Of a DNA stretch of 64,000 nucleotides, positions 1-9,173 are shown piece after piece. The stretch spans positions 186,001 through 250,000 of the forward strand of contig VWRR01000008.1 in assembly GCA_013995675.1 (NCBI GenBank). Reading direction: 5' to 3'. The position numbers were made by a program, and so were the translations under genes. The first letter of the stretch is position 1. Each line of letters begins with the position of its first letter. Under the pieces are notes generated by a model. The model worked only from the letters and a program-made list of their open reading frames with translations. It was not told the origin of the DNA and did no database searches. The DNA comes from Cyanidiococcus yangmingshanensis. Taxonomy: Eukaryota; Rhodophyta; Bangiophyceae; Cyanidiales; Cyanidiaceae.

Positions 1-1
1 G

Positions 2-1243
2 GTCGAGTTTATTATCCAAGGCGGTACGTTTATGAGTCTCCCGGCTGACTATCGCGACTGGTTTATTCGCAACCTCCATGATGCGCTCTCGGGACATGCC
101 TCCAATAGCGTCTCTGAGGCGGTGCGTTACGGCGAACAGAGCATGAAGTGGAAGTGTATTGGGCTGACCATTGAGACACGACCGGATTTCTGTCAACGAA
201 CCCATTTAGACGCCATGTTGCAATACGGATGCACTCGGTTGGAGATCGGTGTCCAGAGTGTCTACGAGGATATCGCCAAGTTGACCAATCGTGGGCACAC
301 GGTGCAGGCAGTCACCCACTGTTTCCACTGGGCGAAAGATGCTGGCTATAAAGTTGTTGCCCATTTGATGCCCAATCTGCCGGACATGGACCGAGAACGT
401 GACGTGGAATGCTTTAGAGAGTTTTTCGAGAATCCCGCTTTTCGAGCAGATGGGCTGAAAATCTACCCGACGCTGATTCTGGCCAATACCGGCTTGTATG
501 AGTTGTGGCGAGCGGGAAAATATCGCAGCATGCCACCGACAGAACTCGTTGATCATGTCGCTGAACTTTTGGCCTTGGTGCCCCCTTGGGTTCGCGTCTA
601 TCGGGTTCAGCGCGATATACCGATGCCGCTGGTGACGAGCGGTGTTCAGTTTGGGAACTTGCGTGAACTAGTACTCGCTCGGATGCGAGACCTGGGCCTG
701 CGCTGTCGGGATGTGCGAACTCGAGAGGTCGGTATTCGTGAAATTCATCATGATGTGCGGCCCCAACAAATTGAATTGATTCGACGAGACTATGTGGCCA
801 ATGGCGGCTGGGAAACATTCCTTTCCTATGAGGACCCGATCCAGGATATTCTGGTGGCTCTGCTGCGTTTGCGACGTTTGAGTCGCGAGGCGACCTACCG
901 GTCAGAGCTGATGGCTAAGTCAGAGCAAGCCAATGGAGACGATGAAAACCTCTGGACAGCCGAATCAACAGGCTGTTCTATGGTGCGGGAACTTCATGTT
1001 TACGGAACTGTTGTGCCTGTTCACGAGAGGGACCCAACCCGATTCCAACATCGCGGTTTCGGTACGCTGCTCATGGAGGAGGCAGAGCGCATCTCACGCG
1101 AGGAGCACGGTAGTCGCAAACTGGCCGTGATTGCTGGCATCGGCACGCGCAATTATTATCGCAAATTGGGTTACAAACTGGACGGACCCTACATGGTCAA
1201 GGATCTGAATGAGCCCATGGACGTCGCACGTCCCGTTTGCTGA
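2..1243 (+). CDS. ELP3: Elongator complex protein 3 (3' part, cut by window edge)
   Basis: This is the catalytic subunit of Elongator, which installs the cm5/mcm5 side chain on wobble uridine of tRNA. The frame is already open at base 2, so the N-terminus and the radical-SAM cysteine cluster lie outside the window. Visible are the radical-SAM C-terminal part ([24 protein letters not shown]) and then the GNAT acetyltransferase domain with the acetyl-CoA loop [13 protein letters not shown] and the very conserved [13 protein letters not shown] close to the C-terminus. About 413 residues are present; the family is usually near 550. The reading frame is intact to a TGA stop. Family identity is near certain from these strings; cellular role is from family knowledge. 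Confidence 0.96.
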   Translation, partial: VEFIIQGGTFMSLPADYRDWFIRNLHDALSGHASNSVSEAVRYGEQSMKWKCIGLTIETRPDFCQRTHLDAMLQYGCTRLEIGVQSVYEDIAKLTNRGHTVQAVTHCFHWAKDAGYKVVAHLMPNLPDMDRERDVECFREFFENPAFRADGLKIYPTLILANTGLYELWRAGKYRSMPPTELVDHVAELLALVPPWVRVYRVQRDIPMPLVTSGVQFGNLRELVLARMRDLGLRCRDVRTREVGIREIHHDVRPQQIELIRRDYVANGGWETFLSYEDPIQDILVALLRLRRLSREATYRSELMAKSEQANGDDENLWTAESTGCSMVRELHVYGTVVPVHERDPTRFQHRGFGTLLMEEAERISREEHGSRKLAVIAGIGTRNYYRKLGYKLDGPYMVKDLNEPMDVARPVC

Positions 1244-2262
1244 GCTGATGCTGATCAGTGAACCGGGAAGCAACATTCCTCAATGGAAGCTACTTGGCGG
1301 AAGATATAGCTGGCATGGAGCCCGCGAATCATACTGCCAGGGTATGCGTGAAAGTCAACCACATGAAACGCCATGGATAGCCATTGTAACGAATGTTCAA
1401 GAGTTGGAAAATTCGCATATCCAACGGCTGAAAGCACTGAGCAACGCTGCTCTCGGCGATCTCTGGGCACCAGACTGAATCTGTGGCCAATCCTGAAGAT
1501 GAATGCGAAAATATCGAATCGACTGAAGCGACCGTTTTGGCATTGGTGACGTTCAGCGAACTTGAATGAGCAGCTGAACCGTAACTTGGATGTGAAAAAG
1601 AGACGCATTCACGCTTGCCTCGTTTCGCGAACACTGAGTGCTTGAGCGTCCATTGCATCCAAGCGGTTTATCTCAAAAACGAAAAGGGAGTGAAAGCTGC
1701 TGGCCGATTCTCTAAACGCTTTAGTGGCGTGCATGTAGGGAACATGGTCTTTGGGCACCTGCGGTGGAACGTGACCATCGTACCAATCTCCTGGGAATCG
1801 AGGTTTGCCGCTCATTACAAAGGCTATGAGCATCTCGAGCAAGATCAAGGCGTCTTTTTTTGATACGCAGTTTCAACCGAGTACTTGAAGCGTCCTAGTC
1901 TCGAGCACAAGCAGCTCCCGGTAACGGCGACAACGCTTTCATGCTCCTCCTTTCGAGGCACGGTTGATCATCTCTACGCACAGCCATGCGTTTCGCGATA
2001 CATCTCACTTAAGAGACCAAAGTTCACAAGTTGGCTCCAATCAAAAGTATGAATTCGAGTCGATTCACTAGAGTCACCTCGGGGGTCTTGAATAAAAACA
2101 GCACGGCATGCAAGCTCACGGTAGGTCACGAAAAGGAGGCAGAGACCATGTTCGTTTGAGATTTCGCGAGTTGCTTGGCATGACCCCTTGGTAGAGGCGA
2201 GCGCTATTCGTTTGGGCGGGTGGGATAGGTTCGAGGCCCCAAACAGGCCCAGTCTTTGTCGA
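1244..2262. other. Spacer between ELP3 and the tail-anchored orphan
   Basis: About 1 kb. Only short, mutually overlapping frames on both strands (none above about 120 codons) with no recognisable motif. A T7 run lies at about 1855-1861. I see no RNA gene. Confidence 0.5.
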
Positions 2263-3312
2263 ATGGGACGCGTTGAGAGCCCGCCAGGAGCTGAACGAAC
2301 CTTAAAAGGTGAAGAAAACGACTTGGCTGAGCTCAAACGAGCCGTCGACGTGCTTTTGTTGGGGAATGGGGTCCTTGTGCTGCATCTCTGTCGAACGCGA
2401 GGAGCAAGTACGAGTCCGACGCCTCCGTGGGACGCTCTGGAGCTGCAAGCACTATGTATACTGGGACGCGACGACGAAGCGGTGCGCTTGGCTAGGGAAC
2501 TCTTGGGGTCTGATGATGAACTGGGAAGAGCGTGGCAGAGCCCTGACTTGACCCGAAGCTGTTTGAGTGTTCTCGCCGCTTTCCTAGCGCCCGACGAGGT
2601 GATCTCAGTTGTGAGAACGCTTCTTCAACGCTTTTTGGAATCATCTGTAGCGCGATCATGGAGCCGAGCAGATAAAGAAGAGCTCCTCCTCCGAGTGTGG
2701 CTACGCGGCCTGCTACTTGGAGAGTCCTTGTCCTTTCGTAAGGTAGAGGATCAACAAGCCTGGGCTCGCCGATATGGCACCGACCTGGAGAAAGAGCTAT
2801 CTCTGCCGCCAACCGATCAAGCGGACCGCGTATCCATCGCTCTGCGGGAGCATCTTTCCGCAGAGGCTCTAGCTACCCTACTCGAGCGACTAGGTATTTC
2901 GAACAGCGCGATGAACGAGACGCCTCCAGAGGTTGCCCAAGACGACGTCGATGAAGCATCTCAACAAGACCACAATCAGGGATGTGCTGGTCGCGTGGAT
3001 GATGGACACGAGCGACACTCGATGCCCGAACCTCACGTCGGGCTGGGGTCGCGAAACGAAACGCGACCGATGGTATCGACGGTATTCCAGTCGCTTCATC
3101 GACGAATACAGGAGGATCCTGCACTGCTCGCCGATATGGTCACTTACTCGCTGGCTGGTCTCGCTGCGCTGAGTTGGCTGATTTACGCTCAGAGAAGGAG
3201 CCGGCTCCGCGAAAACATCACCCATTCTCCAGGGCGGGGGACTTGGGCTTCGAGTCGGTTCTGGCAGAGCGCTAAGGACCTCCTGCGAAGCGCGTTCTTT
3301 TTCCGATTTTAG
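2263..3312 (+). CDS. Orphan protein with C-terminal membrane anchor (PEX26/APEM9-like layout)
   Basis: A 349-residue frame; the open frame continues upstream to 2188 but the first ATG is at 2263. The first 230 residues are helical, rich in Leu, Arg and Glu, and look like a TPR-type or alpha-solenoid fold (ALCILGRDDEAVRLARELL is a repeat-like helix pair). A polar linker follows, then one hydrophobic segment (about residues 290-312, VTYSLAGLAALSWLIY) followed by basic RRSRLR and a short basic tail. This soluble-helical plus single C-terminal anchor layout resembles the peroxisomal exportomer anchors PEX26/PEX15/APEM9, but I cannot align it to them by eye, so no function is assigned. Coding status is supported by length and by amino-acid composition. 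Confidence 0.6.
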   Translation: MGRVESPPGAERTLKGEENDLAELKRAVDVLLLGNGVLVLHLCRTRGASTSPTPPWDALELQALCILGRDDEAVRLARELLGSDDELGRAWQSPDLTRSCLSVLAAFLAPDEVISVVRTLLQRFLESSVARSWSRADKEELLLRVWLRGLLLGESLSFRKVEDQQAWARRYGTDLEKELSLPPTDQADRVSIALREHLSAEALATLLERLGISNSAMNETPPEVAQDDVDEASQQDHNQGCAGRVDDGHERHSMPEPHVGLGSRNETRPMVSTVFQSLHRRIQEDPALLADMVTYSLAGLAALSWLIYAQRRSRLRENITHSPGRGTWASSRFWQSAKDLLRSAFFFRF

Positions 3313-4976
3313 CCCATGAGTAGTCTTGAATTGGAGGCACTCGACATGAATGAGACGGCTTTACGGAGCATTGGAACTGCAGGATCATCCATCACCGATT
3401 AAAGGACCGTGTGTGCGTTTACGGCTGGCAGGAAGAGGCGGTAATCACATGGTGTCGTGAACAGCAAGTAGCAAACACTTGGCAAATAGCTGGCAAGTAC
3501 AGGATGCGTTCGGAGGCTGAGAGTTCCTCATCATCTGACCCCAAAGCTATGCGAATCATCTCATACGAGTAGCTGTCGGAGGGAAATACGCACATGTTTT
3601 GCGTCTTGGAAAATATGCACTTCAAGCAGCGACCAGAGAGATGAAGCGAGCGCGTGGCATACAGCACATCTTGAACTGTTTTTCTAGAAATTGCAGAGAA
3701 TGGTGGAGTCGGAACTGCGTTGAGCAAGTTCATTGTGCGGGAGACCGCATCCAGAAAGGAGGACCCCTCGCAAGGCATACAAGGCGTGCACATATCGTGG
3801 CGTGCTGTTCGAGCTTGATCCGTGCCAGGCCCTCTCAAGTTTTCTTTCTCCTGACTATGCTGAATCGTACGAGTCGGAAAGCGTAACCTCCAAGCCTTGA
3901 TTCGGACTTGTGTGTCCAACGAATCCGGTTAAGGTCTGCGGCTACCATTGATGCAGTCTAGGCGATGCTTCTTCAGGTGAGGGTCCGGATGTTATGGTCC
4001 AGGCCTGGCGAGAGGTCTGCGTTATCAACACGATGAAAACGGGTCTTGAGAATCGAAAACAACAAGCGGAGCGCGTGACTTGTCCTCGCTTTGTAAACCT
4101 CTCGACGCACAAGGCTGCAGGTGTCGCACGAACAGTCACTCGTATGCGCCGTCAATGCCAGAACTGCACGAATTTTTGTCTATGTATAGTGTGAAGCATA
4201 AACTTACTATATCGGCGAGTCCACCTAACAGATGGTATATGGCGTCCGTGGACGTCAAAGTACTGGCCTGCTGCTGCTGCTGCTGCTCCGCTCTCGACCC
4301 GAGAGGATATTCGCAACATTTTCAGGCGCGACATGTTTTCCCTCTTCGATTGGAGCCCAGCCTCTTCATAGAACAGAATCGAGGCGCTTCATCAGCACAA
4401 ACCCATCGAAATCGATAACCAACTGCGGAGCTACGTGCTGATGACGCTATCGAGAAAGCTGCTTGTGTAGGACGTCCGCCGACGCCCTCTATAAAGCGAA
4501 TCGCGAAGTAGACGACAGAAAGCTTTTTTCTGCAACAATTCGTCCTATGACCAGATTTCTATGAATCCGTTCATGATTTCGGTTTCCGGTTTGATCAGAC
4601 CACAACTTGAAGCTACTGCAGAAGTTTTGATTGAACGGAACGCTCCTACGCTGTCGACGACGTTGGCCTCCGAAGACCAGCGCGTCCCCCAACTCCTGAT
4701 CAAACGTTCAAAAGCTGATCCAAACAAACCGCCCCTCAAACAATATCCAATCAAATCAATTTTAGCTCTTCAAGACACAGGTCACGTTTACCCAGACTCA
4801 ATGGCGTCTTCGTCCCCGAGTCTGAACAATAAAACCTCCTTGTCAGCGTGTTGCAGCAGGCGCGGTCACGAACGTGCCGCAGGTCCCGTCGAGCCGACTG
4901 CGCTTAGCGAGAGAACCTCAGTTCGTCGTCATCGTTGAACGCACTCAGTGAAACCCACTTGCTGGCTCGATTCCCT
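3313..4976. other. Long spacer upstream of AsnRS
   Basis: About 1.65 kb with no recognised gene. A minus frame at 3419-3919 reaches 166 codons but lacks an early ATG and any motif. A short CTG microsatellite lies inside. Confidence 0.45.
4268..4287 (+). repeat. CTG trinucleotide tract
   Basis: Just under seven perfect CTG units in a spacer. Simple slippage repeat; nothing suggests it is coding. Confidence 0.85.
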
Positions 4977-5192
4977 ATGGATCAACTCGAGAGAGATACT
5001 TCTAACTTGACGATCGAAGAGTTCCGCCAAATGTCTGAAGAGGAACGACAACAGCTCCCGAAAGCGAGGTTGAAAAAACTCATTCGTTTGGCGGCCCTGG
5101 CGGAGCGGAAAGCAGCCCGTGCAGGTGGAGCTCGCTGCAGCAACAGAAGCACAACAACGCGAACGTCTCGATGAAGCGCGACGAGTACGCAT
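4977..5192 (+). other. Out-of-frame N-terminal extension of AsnRS
   Basis: Eukaryotic cytosolic AsnRS has a lysine/arginine-rich helical extension before the anticodon-binding domain. Here that extension is visible but split over three frames: from ATG 4977 a frame gives LTIEEFRQMSEEERQQLPKA and RLKKLIRLAALAERKAARA; from about 5124 the next frame gives VELAAATEAQQRERLDEARR; from about 5190 the main frame gives ALDPNLPKP. This order parallels the human protein, whose extension ends in EEAKKITIKNDPSLPEP. Two +1 steps within 75 bases are needed. Assembly indels or real loss of the extension are both possible; the main CDS could then start at ATG 5171. Confidence 0.65.
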
Positions 5193-6535
5193 TCGCTCTT
5201 GATCCGAACTTGCCAAAGCCGTTGGTCTGTAAGATCCGTGACATATTCGCTGATCCTGATACGATGCTTCAACGCCGGGTTTGCCTCGCTGGCTGGGTCC
5301 ACCACTGGCGCATGGATGGGAAGCGGCTCGCATTTATGGACTTGCGAGATGGTACTGGCTTTTTGCAGTGCGTGTTGACGAACGAGCTATGCATGACGTA
5401 CGATGCACTGACGCTTTGTCGAGAGGCGAGCGTTCGTGTCTGGGGCTCACTTCAGCGTGATGCTCGTGCCAAAAGCGGCCTTGAGTTGCAGGCTGACTAC
5501 TGGGAGCTCGTTGCGCCCTCTACGCCCGAGATAGAAATGGCCCTGACGCATGAGTCGAACCCGGATATTCTGCTGAATCATCGTCATCTGGTTATACGTG
5601 GACGCCAATCATCGATGATTTTGCGTCTACGTTCACTGATCACACAGTGTTTTCGAGAACACTATTTCGATCGAGGATATGTGGAACTCGCGCCGCCGAC
5701 GATTGTGAACACCATGTGTGAGGGTGGCAGTACACTCTTCAAGTTGGACTATTTCGGATCGGATGCCTATCTGACCCAAAGCAGTCAAATGTACCTGGAG
5801 ACTGCGATCCCAGCTGTAGGGGACTGCTTTTGCATTCTGCCCTCGTATCGAGCGGAAAAGAGTAGCACCCGTCGCCATTTAGCGGAATTTCATCACATTG
5901 AGGCCGAGATGCCTTTCATCAACTTTGAAAATCTCCTGAATGCGATTGAAGATTTGGTATGCGATGTAATTTCGCGGCTGCTAGATAAGGCTGGTGACTT
6001 GGTCCGGGAGCTGAACCCGGCAGTGGCCGTACCACAGCGCCCATTCCGTCGCATGACTTACGCTGATGCAATTGCATACTGCCGAGAGCACGACATTTAC
6101 AAGGATGAAGAGAACAAAGTGCATTTCGAATTTGGAGATGATATCCCCGAGCGGCCGGAGCGACTCATGACTGATCAAATCGGAGAACCGATTTTGCTAA
6201 CACATTTTCCGGTCTCGTTAAAGGCGTTCTACATGCAACCATGTGTCGATCAACCCGACCTGACTGAGAGTGTGGACGTGCTGTTGCCTGGCGTGGGAGA
6301 AATCATCGGTGGTAGTATGCGCATGTGGCGCTATGAGGAGCTGATGCAAGCGTATGCGCGCGAAATGATGGATCCACAAAGCTATTACTGGTATACTGAT
6401 CAACGCAAGTTCGGCTCCTGTCCTCACGGAGGATATGGACTCGGACTGGAGCGTTTCTGTTGCTACGTGCTCGATGTGAAACATGTCCGTGAAGTTTGCT
6501 TGTATCCGCGATACCGAGGGCGCCTCTCACCATGA
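5171..6535 (+). CDS. NARS1: Asparaginyl-tRNA synthetase, cytosolic type
   Basis: Charges tRNA-Asn with asparagine; class IIb synthetase. After an OB-fold anticodon-binding domain (WVHHWRMDGKRLAFMDLRDG, about residues 42-61) come the class II motifs: motif 1 region around FDRGYVELAPPTIV, motif 2 YRAEKSSTRRHLAEFHHIEA and motif 3 GGYGLGLERF. The stretches TESVDVLLPGVGEIIGGSMR and YYWYTDQRKFGSCPHGGYG are diagnostic of AsnRS rather than AspRS. With the start at 5171 the protein has 454 residues, about 90 fewer than human NARS1, because the N-terminal extension lies out of frame just upstream. Catalytic domain complete to the stop. Confidence 0.96.
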   Translation: MKRDEYAFALDPNLPKPLVCKIRDIFADPDTMLQRRVCLAGWVHHWRMDGKRLAFMDLRDGTGFLQCVLTNELCMTYDALTLCREASVRVWGSLQRDARAKSGLELQADYWELVAPSTPEIEMALTHESNPDILLNHRHLVIRGRQSSMILRLRSLITQCFREHYFDRGYVELAPPTIVNTMCEGGSTLFKLDYFGSDAYLTQSSQMYLETAIPAVGDCFCILPSYRAEKSSTRRHLAEFHHIEAEMPFINFENLLNAIEDLVCDVISRLLDKAGDLVRELNPAVAVPQRPFRRMTYADAIAYCREHDIYKDEENKVHFEFGDDIPERPERLMTDQIGEPILLTHFPVSLKAFYMQPCVDQPDLTESVDVLLPGVGEIIGGSMRMWRYEELMQAYAREMMDPQSYYWYTDQRKFGSCPHGGYGLGLERFCCYVLDVKHVREVCLYPRYRGRLSP

Positions 6536-7315
6536 GTACGCTTGTCGTCTTGAGATCGTATGCAACGTCTCTAGCGTGCATATTTTGGTGAGATGCATGC
6601 CGCATAGAATAGCGAGTTGGTAGCGGCATTGCCGCCCATGGGCAAGAGTTCCCAAGGAAGCTGTAGAGAGAGATGAACGCGAGGAAATGTGAGCGAGCAT
6701 CGCGCGACGAAACGAAACCCGTCGTATGGAAAGCGATCTGTAGGGTAGCGCGCGGAATATTCTAGATTCTGACGCAAACAGTGATGCTCTCTTGCATTTA
6801 TGGGGGTCCCTGACCCAAAGCGTGTTGGTTACGCACAAGGAGTTGTGGGTTTGCCGCTAAAAGTACGATCAAGACTTCAAAAGCCATCAGAGATTGTCTA
6901 TCGCTCGCCATACCTTCTTTAATCTTTCAAACTTGGGGGCCACAGTCTGACCAGCAGTTCACCCAACTGGGCAAAAGACGCATCTGTAATGAACAGCGCT
7001 GCGCGAAAATGTCTTGCGACACATACCTTCACCCAAGACTTGAAGCGTCTCTAAGAGCTCGGTCGGGTACGGTCCGGGGCGATTGCTTCCAACGACCGTT
7101 TCGTAAATACGCTTGGTGCCCCCTCACCACGGAGACAAGCTTCCTCTTCGAGCTCCTTTAACGACCCAGAGACTCTTGATGTGTTCCCGGATCGGACACG
7201 CCCGCACATGTCACTGTCGTGGCCCGTAAAGCAAAGGCATCATGGGGGCTGCAGGTCAGGAATCAGGTTTCTTCTGGTCTCCAAGCATAGGATGGGTGTC
7301 TGAGCATTGCTCGTT
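6536..7315. other. Convergent spacer AsnRS / orphan membrane protein
   Basis: About 780 bases between two convergent genes. Only frames of roughly 70-100 codons without motifs. Presumably the two 3' UTRs. Confidence 0.5.
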
Positions 7316-8803
7316 TCAGTAGACTCGACGTCCATCCAAATTGCGGGTTGACGAGCGAAACCTCTTGCCATGTTCATGGCACCGGCCATAAAAACGACTT
7401 GCGTACCGAATGAATTGCGTATCGAGCTCGAAGAGGTGCAAAGCACCCCAGATACCTGTCACAATCACCACCAAACGAGTCATCCAAGCGGCATAAATAC
7501 GAGTGATGAAGACTATGAAGCATCCAACCACACTCACCAAAATAATTAGAAAAAGGAGCAAAACTCCATGATATGAACAGAACAAGTACAGGAGCGATTG
7601 TGAGGCTACGTATCGCTCCAGTCGGGAATCCAAACCAATCAAGAACCGTTGTAAGCTTTTCAAGACGCGTTCTGCAATATCGAGACAGAAGGAAACGCTC
7701 CGTTCGACAGACACCAGTAAACCTACTTGTTGCGGTGAAGGTGCAACTGCGAAACCGCCCGTCGTGGCCGGCGGCTTTGCTCCGCCCTCCTCAGGCGTCA
7801 TGAGACCAATAAAGATACCGAGGAGCGGCAGCAAGACTCGCTCAATAATATGACTCATAGCGAGCCATAAATGGGCCCAAGTCCAACACAAATGATTCCA
7901 AAGCGTGAGCCACGAGGAGAGAGAGGCTCGATGGCTTCGGCTCGCTTCGGGTGCCGCAAGCTCTTGCGTGTTGCCTCCACCGTGATCCAAAACTTGTTGA
8001 AGAACAGCACTCCCTATGGCAGTAAAAAACGAAACCATATCAGCTTTCATTGGATCAAACCATCGATCTGTGGCAATGCTCGCCACCTGCTGGTGAGAGG
8101 TTGTTTCCGTCTTTTCCTCCAGCAGGAGTCGCTGAGCATCGAACTTGGTCAAGCGCGGCTCCATACCAGCATCAAGCTCGGCTTGTTGTGCATTGATAGG
8201 CTCTGTGCTGGCCGTTGCTGCAACCGCACTGGTATCGATGTCATTGACCGATGACTCGGCTGGATTACAAGCAATCCAGTCATCGATGACGGTGTCCGTC
8301 AGACAATAGGTCCAGTCGGAAAACATCGTTTTCCCGGTCCTCCGTGATCCACTCGTCCCGATTATATCACGGCGACCGTTCAGCAGAGCAGAAACATCAG
8401 TCAATTCTGTTCGTGATCGATTTGGGAGCGTTGCAGATAACTGTTGCAGTTGGGAGCGTTCCTTCGTCACAACCTCCTCGGCCCGAACACCCTCCGCGGC
8501 GTTGCGACGCTCGTGCTCTGTCCACAAGTCAGATCCCATGGGCGATCCAGATATCATCTGGTATCCTCCACTGGGATGGAACGCAGGATCCAACCTGGCT
8601 TCGGTGCGAGCTCGAGAACGCGTCCGATACCGCGAGCCAGCGAGCAGCGAGTCTACACCAAGCGCGTGTCCATACCTCAACGGTGTCGCTCTTGACCATG
8701 AGCCGTCGCCTTGAGAAGCACTCTGTGTTTCGCCACCGATGGCAACGGGCATTGAGTCAGTTGTCCGAGCCGCACTCGTTCGTAACCGACGGGTGCGCAC
8801 CAT
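7316..8803 (-). CDS. Orphan membrane protein
   Basis: A 495-residue frame from the first ATG (the open frame reaches 8944 without another ATG). The first half is hydrophilic and Ser/Thr/Arg-rich. The second half has two hydrophobic regions: one near residues 298-338 (LCWTWAHLWLAMSHIIERVL then LLPLLGIFIGLM) and a longer one near 398-453 (GVLLLFLIILVSVVGCFIVF, then RLVVIVTGIWGALHLF), so three or four membrane passes, ending in a short basic tail. A SGSRRTGKT string resembles a P-loop but lacks the fold context. No family recognised. Length, membrane pattern and lack of a competing frame support coding. Confidence 0.6.
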   Translation of the reverse strand: MVRTRRLRTSAARTTDSMPVAIGGETQSASQGDGSWSRATPLRYGHALGVDSLLAGSRYRTRSRARTEARLDPAFHPSGGYQMISGSPMGSDLWTEHERRNAAEGVRAEEVVTKERSQLQQLSATLPNRSRTELTDVSALLNGRRDIIGTSGSRRTGKTMFSDWTYCLTDTVIDDWIACNPAESSVNDIDTSAVAATASTEPINAQQAELDAGMEPRLTKFDAQRLLLEEKTETTSHQQVASIATDRWFDPMKADMVSFFTAIGSAVLQQVLDHGGGNTQELAAPEASRSHRASLSSWLTLWNHLCWTWAHLWLAMSHIIERVLLPLLGIFIGLMTPEEGGAKPPATTGGFAVAPSPQQVGLLVSVERSVSFCLDIAERVLKSLQRFLIGLDSRLERYVASQSLLYLFCSYHGVLLLFLIILVSVVGCFIVFITRIYAAWMTRLVVIVTGIWGALHLFELDTQFIRYASRFYGRCHEHGKRFRSSTRNLDGRRVY

Positions 8804-9173
8804 CACCAGAGCGGGAACAAGGCCGAGTCCTCCACACCCTTCACTGCAACATGGTCTGCACCTAAAGAACGGTTGAAAACACACTGTGCACCTACAGGCT
8901 TTCGTTGATCCGAGTTTATCACCCAGTCGCACAAAAGGCAACAAGTTAGGTTGGCGAAGAACTCGCTTTCGAGCCGACGAGTCCGAAACAGGAAACTGCT
9001 CGCGCGCTCCGACAGGGTCCCAGGCTCAGTGGAGCCGGCTAGCCCTCGCAAGCCAAAACGTTCTCCGTGTCCTGCAGACGCGAATGAGCCGTCGAACTTT
9101 CAATTTCAACTGATCCATCGTTATCTTGAGTTTCTTTGGTTGCGTCTATTCTGACGCCTTCACTTTAGGACGA

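Noticed and set aside
2225-2250. GGTTCGAGGCCCC, B-box-like
   Set aside because: No paired T-stem or other tRNA arms; just upstream of the tail-anchored orphan.
8420-8440. SGSRRTGKT considered as a Walker A loop in the orphan membrane protein
   Set aside because: Lacks the preceding hydrophobic strand and the GxxxxGK spacing, and no Walker B is visible.
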